Source: Microbacterium hibisci
Lineage (GTDB): Bacteria; Actinomycetota; Actinomycetes; Actinomycetales; Microbacteriaceae
Assembly: GCF_015278255.1 (NCBI RefSeq)
Contig: NZ_JADIJC010000003.1
Location: forward strand, 1-64,000
Direction: 5' to 3'
DNA length: 64,000 nucleotides
The translations under genes and the position numbers were made by a program. Under the pieces are notes generated by a model. The model did no database searches. It was given only the letters and a program-made list of their open reading frames with translations, and was not told where the DNA came from. Positions within the stretch are counted from its first letter, which is position 1, and every line of letters starts with the position of its first letter. Below are positions 25,329 through 33,344 of this stretch, one piece after another.

Positions 25329-26993
25329 ATGCCGACCGACGCGCCCTCCAACCTGCCCCCGGTACTCCGCCCCGACGCGCCGCCGACTCACGACCTCGCC
25401 GATCTCGCGACGATCTTCGCCGTCGACGTCCGCGGAGACGTGGCGGGCGTCAGCCTCACCGGACTGACCCTCGCGACCGCCGACCTGCGCCCCGGAGACG
25501 TCTTCGTCGCCGTGCAGGGTGTCAACCGGCACGGTGCCGAGTTCGCCGCGACAGCCGCCGAGAAGGGCGCGGTCGCGGTGGTGACGGATGCCGCCGGAGC
25601 CGACGCCGCCGCCGAGAGCGGCCTGCCGGTGATCCTGGTCGAGAACCCGCGCGCGATCCTCGGCGACCTGTCGGCGTGGGTATACAGCACGGGGCGCGAC
25701 GACGACTTGCCGACGCTGTTCGGCACGACCGGGACCAACGGCAAGACGAGCGTCTCGCACCTGCTCGAAGGCATCCTCGGGCAGCTCGGCGTGACGACGG
25801 GCCTGTCGTCGACCGCCGAGCGGCACATCGCCGGGCAGGTCATCGTGTCGCGGCTGACCACCCCCGAGGCGTACGAGATGCACGCGCTCCTCGCCCTCAT
25901 GCGCGAGCGGGGCGTCGAGGCCGTCGCCGTCGAGGTGAGCGCGCAGGCGCTCAGCCGCCGCCGCGTCGACGGCATCGTGTTCGACGTCGCCGGCTTCACC
26001 AACCTCACGCACGACCACCTCGACGACTATGCCGACATGCGGGAGTACTTCGAGGCCAAGCTGCCGCTGTTCCGCCCCGACCGCGCGCGCCGCGCCGTCG
26101 TGTGCGTCGACTCGGCGTCCGGCGCCGAGGTCGTCTCGCGCAGCGAGGTGCCGACCGTGACGGTGGGCACGCCGGTGCTGGCCGCCGACCCGGACGCCGC
26201 GGCCACCGCGGACTGGGTCGTCGAGATCCTCGACGAGCGACCGGTGGGAACAGAGTTCCGGCTCACCGCGCTCGACGGGCGCAGCCTGACCACGCTCGTC
26301 CCCGTGATCGGGCGGCACATGGCGGCCAACGCCGGACTCGCGATCGTCATGATCCTCGAGGGCGGCTACGCGTGGGAGCGGCTCGTGGCGGCGCTGGACG
26401 GCAGCCGCATCGAGGCCTACCTGCCCGGGCGCACGGAGCTCGTCTCGGGCGAGACCGGCCCCGCCGTGTACGTGGACTTCGGGCACTCCCCCGACGCGTT
26501 CGAGAAGACGCTCGCTGCCGTGCGCCGCGTGACGCCCGGCAAGGTGGTCATGCTGTTCGGCGCCGACGGCGACCGCGACGCCACGAAGCGGCACGACATG
26601 GGCCGCACCGGCGTCGAGGGCAGCGACATCCTGGTCATCACAGACCACCACCCGCGCCACGAGGATCCCGATTCGATCCGCGCCACCCTCATCGAGGGCG
26701 CGCGCCGCGCGCAGCCCGAGGCCGAGATCCACGAGTACTCCCCGCCCGAGCGCGCCATCATCGAGGCGGTCGCGCTCGTCGGCGACGGTGACGCGATCCT
26801 CTGGGCCGGGCCCGGGCACCAGGACTATCGCGACATCCGCGGCGTCCGCACGCCGTACTCGGCCCGCGAGCTCGCCCGGCGCGCGCTCCGCGAGGCCGGC
26901 TGGCCCGTGCCCGAGCCGCACTGGGCGGTGCCGTACCCGGAGCACGAGACCCCGGCATCCGATCCCCTGCGCCCGGTCTATCCCGAGGCCTGA
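25329..26993 (+). CDS. MurE-like Mur ligase with altered amino-acid-binding motif
   Basis: A 554-residue ATP-dependent Mur ligase, closest in layout to MurE, which adds the third stem residue to UDP-MurNAc-Ala-Glu. P-loop GTTGTNGKTS is at 132-141, the central domain has FTNLTHDHLDDYADM, and the C-terminal domain has GADGDRDATKRHDMG. Two substrate-side motifs deviate: the DNPR motif that selects diaminopimelate is HHPR (440-443), and the usual EVSSHAL is EVSAQAL. Microbacteriaceae have B-type peptidoglycan with varied third residues, so it may be a MurE paralogue of other specificity, or act outside the wall. It is isolated from any dcw cluster. ATG at 25329 chosen; upstream in-frame codons overlap the terminator hairpin. 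Confidence 0.85.
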   Translation: MPTDAPSNLPPVLRPDAPPTHDLADLATIFAVDVRGDVAGVSLTGLTLATADLRPGDVFVAVQGVNRHGAEFAATAAEKGAVAVVTDAAGADAAAESGLPVILVENPRAILGDLSAWVYSTGRDDDLPTLFGTTGTNGKTSVSHLLEGILGQLGVTTGLSSTAERHIAGQVIVSRLTTPEAYEMHALLALMRERGVEAVAVEVSAQALSRRRVDGIVFDVAGFTNLTHDHLDDYADMREYFEAKLPLFRPDRARRAVVCVDSASGAEVVSRSEVPTVTVGTPVLAADPDAAATADWVVEILDERPVGTEFRLTALDGRSLTTLVPVIGRHMAANAGLAIVMILEGGYAWERLVAALDGSRIEAYLPGRTELVSGETGPAVYVDFGHSPDAFEKTLAAVRRVTPGKVVMLFGADGDRDATKRHDMGRTGVEGSDILVITDHHPRHEDPDSIRATLIEGARRAQPEAEIHEYSPPERAIIEAVALVGDGDAILWAGPGHQDYRDIRGVRTPYSARELARRALREAGWPVPEPHWAVPYPEHETPASDPLRPVYPEA

Positions 26994-27028
26994 CCCCGCT
27001 CGCAGACCACAGCCCTGCGTCCCTCGCC

Positions 27029-27148
27029 CGTCGATCGCTCCTCGATCTAGGGCATGCGTCGATCGCTCCTCAATCGAGGACGGTTGCCGACATGCGGAGG
27101 TTCTCGGCGATCTGGATCAGCATCCGGGCGATCGTCCTCAATTGAGGA
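27029..27148. repeat. Three related palindromic elements between convergent genes
   Basis: Copies of a gatcg(c)tcctc(a/g)at sequence occur at 27029-27046, 27057-27074 and about 27130-27143; the first two match in 17 of 18 bases with 28-base spacing. The second forms TCCTC-AATC-GAGGA (27067-27080) and the third the perfect palindrome TCCTCAATTGAGGA (27135-27148). They fill most of the 200-base gap between the Mur ligase and dxr stops and may terminate both transcripts. Confidence 0.65.
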
Positions 27149-27193
27149 GACGCCACGCAGGTCGTCGGATGAGGACGCCACGAAGCAGGGGAT

Positions 27194-28279
27194 TCAGGAT
27201 GCCGCGGCGATGGCCTTGTCGGCCGTGCGGCGCGCCCAGTCCTCGGCGTCGGCGAGCGCCTCGCGGGTGAGGGTCTCGGGCGCCTCGTGCGCGTCGACCA
27301 CGCGGGCGACCGTGTCGACGATGCCGAGGAAGCTCAGCCGGCCCTCGTGGAACGCGTCGACCGCCTGCTCGTTGGCGGCGTTGAAGACGGCCGGGTAGGT
27401 GCCGGCGGCGCGGCCGACCTGCTTCGCGAGCCGTACCGCGGGGAAGGCGGCGTCGTCGAGCGGCTCGAAGGTCCACGATGTCGCCGCCGTCCAGTCGAGC
27501 GGCCGCCCCACCCCCGCGACCCGGCTGGGCCAGTCGAGGCCGAGTGAGATGGGCAGGCGCATGTCGGGCGGCGACGCCTGGGCGATCGTCGAGCCGTCGA
27601 CGAACTCGACCATCGAGTGCACGATCGACTGCGGATGCACGACCACGTCGATCTCGGAGTACGGCACCCCGAAGAGGAGGTGGGCTTCGATGACCTCCAG
27701 CCCCTTGTTGACGAGGGTCGCGGAGTTCGTGGTGACGACCCGGCCCATGTCCCACGTGGGATGAGCGAGCGCCTCGGACGGCGTGACGCTCTCGAGCGAT
27801 GCGCGGCTGCGGCCGCGGAACGGACCGCCCGATGCGGTCAGCACGAGGCGTCGCACCTCGTCGCGCGCGCCGGCTCGCAGCGCCTGCGCGATGGCGGAGT
27901 GCTCGGAGTCGACCGGCACGATCTGACCCGGACGAGCCAGCGCGGTGACGAGGTCACCGCCGACGATCAGCGACTCCTTGTTGGCCAGGGCCAGAGTGCG
28001 GCCGGTCTCGAGCGCCGCCAGGGTCGGACCGAGGCCCACCGAGCCCGTGATGCCGTTGAGCACGACGTCGGCCTCGACGTCTCGCACGAGCTGCTCAGCC
28101 TCGACGGCACCGAGCGCAGTGCTCTCGACGCCGAACTCGGCGGCCTGTGCGGCGAGGGTCTCCCGGTCGGAGCCGGCCGCCAGCCCCACGACCTCGAACC
28201 GTCGCGGGTTCGCGCGGACGACGTCGAGAGCCTGCGTGCCGATGGAACCTGTCGAGCCGAGGATGAGGACGCGCCGCAT
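27194..28279 (-). CDS. dxr: 1-deoxy-D-xylulose 5-phosphate reductoisomerase, MEP pathway
   Basis: DXR turns deoxyxylulose phosphate into methylerythritol phosphate with NADPH, the committing step of isoprenoid synthesis. The 361-residue protein has the N-terminal NADPH site [25 protein letters not shown], the metal/substrate residues in [12 protein letters not shown], the flexible loop ASGGPFRG with HPTWDMG, and [14 protein letters not shown]. Length is normal. The ATG follows a TAGGCT -10 by six bases. Together with ispG, 11 kb downstream, it marks a split dxr-rip1-ispG cluster. Confidence 0.97.
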   Translation of the reverse strand: MRRVLILGSTGSIGTQALDVVRANPRRFEVVGLAAGSDRETLAAQAAEFGVESTALGAVEAEQLVRDVEADVVLNGITGSVGLGPTLAALETGRTLALANKESLIVGGDLVTALARPGQIVPVDSEHSAIAQALRAGARDEVRRLVLTASGGPFRGRSRASLESVTPSEALAHPTWDMGRVVTTNSATLVNKGLEVIEAHLLFGVPYSEIDVVVHPQSIVHSMVEFVDGSTIAQASPPDMRLPISLGLDWPSRVAGVGRPLDWTAATSWTFEPLDDAAFPAVRLAKQVGRAAGTYPAVFNAANEQAVDAFHEGRLSFLGIVDTVARVVDAHEAPETLTREALADAEDWARRTADKAIAAAS

Positions 28280-28285
28280 CCGGCC

Positions 28286-28291
28286 AGCCTA
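28286..28291 (-). promoter_or_regulatory. -10 element (TAGGCT) for dxr
   Basis: TAGGCT on the minus strand with six bases to the dxr ATG (28277-28279); predicted leaderless transcript, separate from the upstream FKBP gene. Confidence 0.55.
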
Positions 28292-28319
28292 TCGCCGGGC
28301 CGGATGCGGGCGTCTCGGA

Positions 28320-29267
28320 CTACTGCTGAGCGGCGTGCTGGGTCGCCAGGATGTCGATCACGAACACGAGGGTCTTGCCCGCCAGCTCGTGGTCGCTGGA
28401 TCCCTCTTCGCCGTATGCGAGTGCCGGCGGGATGACCACGAGCACCTGTGAGCCGACCGCCTGACCCTCGAGCGCTTGAACGAAGCCCGGCACATACTGG
28501 TTGCCTGAGAGGGAGTACGGCGCGCCGTTCGTCCACGACGCATCGAAGCTTTCCCCTGTCTCCCAATCGACACCGTAGTACTGCAGGAGAGTCGTGTCGC
28601 CTGGTTCGACCGTGATGCCATCGCCCTTCTTCAGCACCTCGATCTGGATCTCCGAGGGCGCATCGCCACTAGGAATCTCGACGCTGGGCGTCCCGTCGTC
28701 AGCCAATTCGACGGCCGGCATTCCGTCGACCGGCTCCTGCTCCTCGCCCCACGCGGAGGTGGGCGTGACGCTCAGGATGTCGAGCACATAGACCTGCCCG
28801 GGAGCCTGATCTGTAGCGGGGAAGGTGGCAACGAATCGCGAGCCGGGCGCGGCGCAGCCGGCGATCTGACCGACGGGGGTGGCGGCGCTGATTGGTTGCG
28901 GCAGGATCTCGCCCGGCGTGTATCCGAGCGCACCGAGCTCTTCTCCCGTCTCGGCGCTGAACGCGGACAGGGCGAAGTTGACGTACTGGCCGTTCTCGAG
29001 CGGATCGCCCTCAGCCTCGACGATGGGAGTGCTTTGCAGTTCATTGATCTCGAGCGGTGTCTCGAACGCCGCCGTCGACAGCTCGCCAGGCTCACCCTCG
29101 ACAGTGATGGATTCGGATGCTGAGCCCGAAGCGACCTGCGCATCGCATAGGTCGACGGCCCCGCTGGCCGACGGAGTCGGTTCTGCATCCTGCGCAGCTG
29201 AGCACCCTGCCAGCACCAGGGCCGACAGGGCGGCGACGGACAGGGCGGCGAGCGGACGAATGCGCAC
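28320..29267 (-). CDS. FKBP-type peptidyl-prolyl isomerase lipoprotein
   Basis: A 315-residue exported lipoprotein: signal peptide VRIRPLAALSVAALSALVLAGCS with a lipobox (LAGC), so Cys is lipidated after cleavage. The C-terminal ~100 residues are a typical FKBP domain (LLQYYGVDWETGESFDASW, VPGFVQALEGQAVGSQVLVVIPPALAYGEEG), which speeds proline isomerisation in proteins outside the membrane. Residues ~60-200 resemble a second, degenerate FKBP-like domain. GTG start at 29265-29267 with AGAGG nine bases upstream; the longer open frame begins with an unlikely N-terminus. Downstream dxr has its own promoter. Confidence 0.9.
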   Translation of the reverse strand: MRIRPLAALSVAALSALVLAGCSAAQDAEPTPSASGAVDLCDAQVASGSASESITVEGEPGELSTAAFETPLEINELQSTPIVEAEGDPLENGQYVNFALSAFSAETGEELGALGYTPGEILPQPISAATPVGQIAGCAAPGSRFVATFPATDQAPGQVYVLDILSVTPTSAWGEEQEPVDGMPAVELADDGTPSVEIPSGDAPSEIQIEVLKKGDGITVEPGDTTLLQYYGVDWETGESFDASWTNGAPYSLSGNQYVPGFVQALEGQAVGSQVLVVIPPALAYGEEGSSDHELAGKTLVFVIDILATQHAAQQ

Positions 29268-29369
29268 GAAGACAACCTCTGATCGAGTGAAGGGACACCC
29301 CATCCTTTCGCATCTTTCCTCCGTTCGCCCTGAGAAGCGGCTATGCCGCGAGCGGAATGCGATCGGGAG

Positions 29370-29375
29370 TACCCT
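29370..29375 (+). promoter_or_regulatory. -10 element (TACCCT) for the acyltransferase gene
   Basis: TACCCT ends six bases before the GTG at 29382. Confidence 0.5.
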
Positions 29376-29381
29376 CTACGG

Positions 29382-30161
29382 GTGACTTCCGACCTCGTTC
29401 CCGGCGCCGACGACACCGCGGACGAGATGCCGCTGGACGAGGCGCTGCCACCGCGGCGGATGGGCGCCACCTACGTCCTCGGCCGGTCGCTGATCACCCC
29501 GCTGGCCCGCGTGATCTACCGGCCGCGGATCGACGGCAAGGGGAACGTGCCCCGCACCGGCCCCGTCATCTTCGCCAGCAACCACCTGTCGTTCATCGAC
29601 TCGATCGCGATTCCGGTCGCTGCGCCGCGACCGGTGCACTTCCTGGCCAAGGCCAGCTACTTCGAGAAGCCGGCATCGCGGTGGTTCTTCACCGCCATCG
29701 GCGCGATCCCCGTGCACCGGGGCGCGGGCCAGGCGGCGCTCGACGCGCTCGACCAGCAGCGAACGCTGCTCGAGGAGGGCAGCGCGGTCGCGCTGTACCC
29801 CGAGGGCACGCGGTCGCTCGACGGCCGCCTCTACAAGGGCCGCACCGGGGTCGCCTTCCTCGCCCTGCAGACCGGCGCACCGGTCGTGCCAGTCGGGCTG
29901 ATCGGCACCGACAAGGTCATGCCGGTCGGCGCGAAGGCGCCGTCGATCAAGCACCGCATCACGGTGAAGTTCGGCGAGCCGCTCGATCTGGCTCACCACG
30001 GCCCGGCGTCGTCCGGCAAGGCGCGCCGTCTCGCCACCGACGAGATCATGTCGGCCATCCACGCCCTGTCGGGCCAGGAGCTCGCGAACGCCTACAACGA
30101 GGTGCCCGCGCAGAATCCCATCGACCGCATCAGGCAGGTGCTCCCGCACGAGCGCCGCTGA
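29382..30161 (+). CDS. 1-acyl-sn-glycerol-3-phosphate acyltransferase family protein (PlsC)
   Basis: A 259-residue membrane-associated acyltransferase of phospholipid synthesis, transferring an acyl group to lysophosphatidate or a related acceptor. Acyltransferase motif I is NHLSFIDS (the H-x4-D pair), motif II around FFTAIGAIPVHRG, motif III YPEGTRSLDG, and motif IV VPVGLIGTDKVMP. About 35 hydrophilic residues precede the domain. The GTG at 29382 was chosen because a TACCCT -10 sits exactly six bases upstream; an upstream ATG in the same frame lacks support. It is divergent from the FKBP gene. Confidence 0.9.
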   Translation: MTSDLVPGADDTADEMPLDEALPPRRMGATYVLGRSLITPLARVIYRPRIDGKGNVPRTGPVIFASNHLSFIDSIAIPVAAPRPVHFLAKASYFEKPASRWFFTAIGAIPVHRGAGQAALDALDQQRTLLEEGSAVALYPEGTRSLDGRLYKGRTGVAFLALQTGAPVVPVGLIGTDKVMPVGAKAPSIKHRITVKFGEPLDLAHHGPASSGKARRLATDEIMSAIHALSGQELANAYNEVPAQNPIDRIRQVLPHERR

Positions 30162-30186
30162 CGCGCGCTCCGACTCGCGAGCTCGC

Positions 30187-30669
30187 TCAGCGACCGGGGG
30201 AAGCGACCAGGGTCGTGGGCTCGTGGCGGACGGGGAAGTTCACCGAGTTCGCGATGAAGCACCACTCGTGCGCCTGCGCGTGGGCGGCGGTCGCGGCATC
30301 CGTCATCGACGCGTCCGCGACGGTCACTCGCGGCCGCAGCACCACTTCGCGGAAGGCGCCGCCGCCGCGGCCGTCTTCGACCATGAGACCTGAGGCTTCG
30401 TCCTCATACCCGACCACCACGACGCCCGCCTGCACGCAGGCGTGGAGATACGACAGCAGGTGGCACTCGCTGAGGGCGGCGAGCAGCATGTCCTCGGGGT
30501 TCCACCGCGACGCGTCGCCGCGGAACGGCTTGTCGGACGACGCGAGGAGGGCGGGCTTCCCGTCGATCGCGATGGTCACTGCGCGGTCGTAGTCGCGGTA
30601 GCCGGAGGTGCCGGTGCCCCGATCGCCGGTCCACGTGGTCCGGACGGAGTATCGATGCTCGCCCCACAT
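30187..30669 (-). CDS. OsmC/Ohr family peroxide-detoxifying protein
   Basis: A 160-residue OsmC-family protein. The two redox cysteines are in MLLAALSECHLLSYLHAC and AHEWCFIANSVNFPV, as in the family, which reduces organic hydroperoxides with a Cys thiol. I prefer the ATG at 30667-30669 (MWGEHRYS); the in-frame GTG two codons upstream is possible. A CAGACT hexamer six bases before this ATG resembles the leaderless -10 pattern. It is divergent from the asparaginase gene across a 52-base gap that must hold both promoters. Confidence 0.9.
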   Translation of the reverse strand: MWGEHRYSVRTTWTGDRGTGTSGYRDYDRAVTIAIDGKPALLASSDKPFRGDASRWNPEDMLLAALSECHLLSYLHACVQAGVVVVGYEDEASGLMVEDGRGGGAFREVVLRPRVTVADASMTDAATAAHAQAHEWCFIANSVNFPVRHEPTTLVASPGR

Positions 30670-30709
30670 GAGCACAGTCTGTCATGCAGGGCGGGCTCGT
30701 CCGCGGCGG

Positions 30710-30715
30710 TAGGCT
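30710..30715 (+). promoter_or_regulatory. -10 element (TAGGCT) for the asparaginase gene
   Basis: TAGGCT ends six bases before the GTG at 30722; predicted leaderless transcript. Confidence 0.55.
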
Positions 30716-30721
30716 GGCGGG

Positions 30722-31711
30722 GTGCCGCAGACCTTCGCCGCAGCCGACGCCGTCGAGCTCGCCGTCGTCGAACGCAGCGGTTTCGTGGAGTCACGTCACT
30801 CCGGAATCGCCATCGTCCTGGCCGCCGACGGCACGGTCGCCGAGAAGCTCGGCGATCCGTCGTCGCTGATCCTCCCCCGTTCGAGCCTCAAGCCGCTGCA
30901 GGCCCTCGCGTGCCTGTCTGCGGGCGCTCCGCTCGAGGGCGAGCGACTCGGACTCGCCACCGCCAGCCACTCGGGCACCGACCGCCACGTCGCGGTCGTC
31001 CGCGAGATCCTCGCGCAGGCGCAGCTGGGCGAGGACGATCTCGGATGCCCCGCCGCCTGGCCGAGCGACACCGCGACGCGCGACGAACTGGTGCGCGAGC
31101 TTCGGCAGCCGGCGCGGATCCGCATGAACTGCTCGGGCAAGCACGCGACGATGCTCCTCACCTGTGTCGTGAACGGCTGGGAGCCGGAGGGCTATCTGTC
31201 GCCGGAGCACCCGGTGCAGCTCCTCATCCGCGAGACCATCGAGCGTCTCATCGGCGAGAAGGTCGCCGCGACCGCGATCGACGGCTGCGGCGCCCCCGTC
31301 TACGCGATGACCCTGTTCGGCCTCGCGCGGGCCATCCACCGCATCGGCAATTCCTCGACCACCTCGCCCTTCGCCCTCCATCGCAGCGCCGGCGCGCTCG
31401 TCGAAGCCGTGCGCGCTGCGCCGTGGACGATCGACGGCCCGGGTCGCGCCGACACGATCGCGATCGAGCGCCTCGGTGTCTTCGCCAAGGGCGGCGCCGA
31501 AGGCGTGATGATCATGGTGGCGCCCGACGGCACCACCGTTGCGCTGAAGATGCTCGACGGCAGCGGGCGGGCTGCCACGGCCGTCGCGCTGAGACTGCTC
31601 GAGCGCCACGGCGCCCTCGCGTCGGCGGACGTGGCTGACACCTTCTCGAAGCTTCCGCTCACCGTCACCGGCGGCGGGCAGGATGTCGGGGCCATCCGCC
31701 CCGCTTTCTAG
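30722..31711 (+). CDS. Asparaginase (L-asparaginase II family, PF06089 type)
   Basis: A 329-residue protein of the asparaginase family found in Actinobacteria, Rhizobium (type III) and fungi, unrelated to E. coli AnsA/B. It hydrolyses asparagine to aspartate and ammonia. Family blocks are FVESRHSGIAIVL, LPRSSLKPLQALACLSAGAPL, LATASHSGTDRHV, RMNCSGKHATML, and AIDGCGAPVYAMTL, with FAKGGAEGV toward the C-terminus. The GTG start is supported by a TAGGCT -10 six bases upstream. The next gene, alanine dehydrogenase, is 57 bases downstream, and both release ammonia from amino acids, which suggests a nitrogen-catabolic pair. Confidence 0.92.
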   Translation: MPQTFAAADAVELAVVERSGFVESRHSGIAIVLAADGTVAEKLGDPSSLILPRSSLKPLQALACLSAGAPLEGERLGLATASHSGTDRHVAVVREILAQAQLGEDDLGCPAAWPSDTATRDELVRELRQPARIRMNCSGKHATMLLTCVVNGWEPEGYLSPEHPVQLLIRETIERLIGEKVAATAIDGCGAPVYAMTLFGLARAIHRIGNSSTTSPFALHRSAGALVEAVRAAPWTIDGPGRADTIAIERLGVFAKGGAEGVMIMVAPDGTTVALKMLDGSGRAATAVALRLLERHGALASADVADTFSKLPLTVTGGGQDVGAIRPAF

Positions 31712-31767
31712 AGGCGCTCCCACGAGGAGCCCGAGCGCTCCAACGGCGGAGCGGAAAGGATCACACG

Positions 31768-32883
31768 ATGAGGATCAGCGTCCCCACCGAGGTCAAGAAC
31801 AACGAGTATCGGGTCGCCCTCACCCCTGCGGGCGTGCACGATCTCGTGGCGGCCGGCCATGAGGTCTTCGTGCAGCGCGGAGCGGGCGAGGGATCGTCGA
31901 TGCCGGATGCCGAGTACGAGGCTGCGGGCGCGGTGCTCCTCGACGACGCCGCCGAGGTCTGGGCCCGCGCCGAACTGCTGCTCAAGGTCAAGGAGCCGAT
32001 CGCCGGCGAGTACGGCTACTTCCGCGACGACCTCGTGCTGTTCACCTACCTGCATCTCGCGGCCGACCGACCGCTCACCGAGCGTCTCGTCGCCGACGGC
32101 GTCACCGCGATCGCCTACGAGACCGTGCAGCTCGCCGGCGGCGGCCTGCCGCTGCTGGCCCCCATGAGCGAGGTCGCCGGACGACTCGCGCCCACCGTCG
32201 GCGCCGGAACGCTCATGCGTTCGGCAGGCGGCCTCGGCCTGCTCATGTCGGGTGTTCCCGGCACGCGGCCGGCGACCGTCACCGTGATCGGCGGCGGCGT
32301 CGCCGGCGCCAACGCCGCGGTGATCGCGGTCGGCATGGGCGCCGACGTGACCGTCTTCGACACCAACGTGCAGCGCCTGCGCTACCTCGACGACCACTTC
32401 CAGGGTCGGGTCAAGACGGCGGCCTCCAACCCGCTCGACCTCGACCGCGCCGTCGTGGCGTCGGATCTCGTGATCGGCTCGGTCCTGATCCCCGGCGCCA
32501 AGGCCCCCAAGCTCGTGACCAACGACATGGTGTCGCGCATGCGCCCCGGTTCGGTGCTGGTCGACATCGCCGTCGACCAGGGCGGATGCTTCGAGGACAC
32601 GCATCCGACCACCCACGCCGACCCCACGTTCCCGGTGCACGGCAGCGTCTTCTACTGCGTGGCGAACATGCCGGGCGCCGTGCCGAACACGTCGACTTCG
32701 GCACTGACGAACGCCACCCTTCCGTACATCCGGCAGATCGCGCGCCGCGGCTGGAAGGAGGCGCTGCGGGCCGATGCCGCCCTGGCAGGCGGCCTCAACA
32801 CCGTCGGCGGCGCCGTCGTCAACGCCGGCGTGGCCACGGCGCACGAGCTCGAGCTCGCCCCGCTCGAGGCGGCGCTGGCCTGA
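31768..32883 (+). CDS. ald: Alanine dehydrogenase
   Basis: A 371-residue NAD-dependent enzyme interconverting L-alanine and pyruvate plus ammonia. The N-terminal substrate domain opens [23 protein letters not shown] with the catalytic Lys in LLKVKEPI and His in TYLHLA; the NAD-binding fold has [20 protein letters not shown]; the C-terminal block [24 protein letters not shown] is diagnostic. Length matches the family. ATG start with GGAAAGGATC upstream. It may be cotranscribed with the asparaginase gene 57 bases upstream. Confidence 0.97.
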   Translation: MRISVPTEVKNNEYRVALTPAGVHDLVAAGHEVFVQRGAGEGSSMPDAEYEAAGAVLLDDAAEVWARAELLLKVKEPIAGEYGYFRDDLVLFTYLHLAADRPLTERLVADGVTAIAYETVQLAGGGLPLLAPMSEVAGRLAPTVGAGTLMRSAGGLGLLMSGVPGTRPATVTVIGGGVAGANAAVIAVGMGADVTVFDTNVQRLRYLDDHFQGRVKTAASNPLDLDRAVVASDLVIGSVLIPGAKAPKLVTNDMVSRMRPGSVLVDIAVDQGGCFEDTHPTTHADPTFPVHGSVFYCVANMPGAVPNTSTSALTNATLPYIRQIARRGWKEALRADAALAGGLNTVGGAVVNAGVATAHELELAPLEAALA

Positions 32884-32923
32884 GACCGGCCCCCGGACAT
32901 CCGCGCCGGAGCACACTGGGACC

Positions 32924-33304
32924 ATGGCCGACGAGCGCGTGTGGACCGTGGAAGACCATCTGACGGATGCCGACCCCGGGGCGGTGCGGCTGTGGCACCG
33001 CATCGACGAGCTCATCGCCTCGTTCGGACCAGTGACGCACGCCGTCTCGAAGACCACGATCACGTTCCGCGGACCGCGGCGGGGCTTCGCCCGTGCGCGG
33101 CCGCTGCAGCACGGCATACGCGGCTACTTCGACCTCATGCGCGAGCTGCCGCCCGACCCGCGCATCCTGGGCGCTTCGCCGTACGGCCGGCGCCTCTACG
33201 TGCACCAGTTCCGCCTCGCCGACGAGAGCGAGTTCGACGGCACGGTGGAGTCGTGGCTGCGCGAGGCGTACGACGTCGGGTGCGGGGCGCACCTCGGGCC
33301 ATGA
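32924..33304 (+). CDS. DUF5655 domain protein
   Basis: A 126-residue soluble protein of the DUF5655 family of unknown function. Characteristic parts are [33 protein letters not shown] and the C-terminal [31 protein letters not shown]. The ATG at 32924 ([13 protein letters not shown]) is preferred to an earlier in-frame start overlapping ald; CACACT lies exactly six bases before it, one base off the leaderless -10 pattern. It follows ald by 40 bases and converges with the permease gene. Confidence 0.85.
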   Translation: MADERVWTVEDHLTDADPGAVRLWHRIDELIASFGPVTHAVSKTTITFRGPRRGFARARPLQHGIRGYFDLMRELPPDPRILGASPYGRRLYVHQFRLADESEFDGTVESWLREAYDVGCGAHLGP

Positions 33305-33344
33305 CGGGAGCGCCTACGGCGCGGGGATCAGCGCTCTCGACCGG

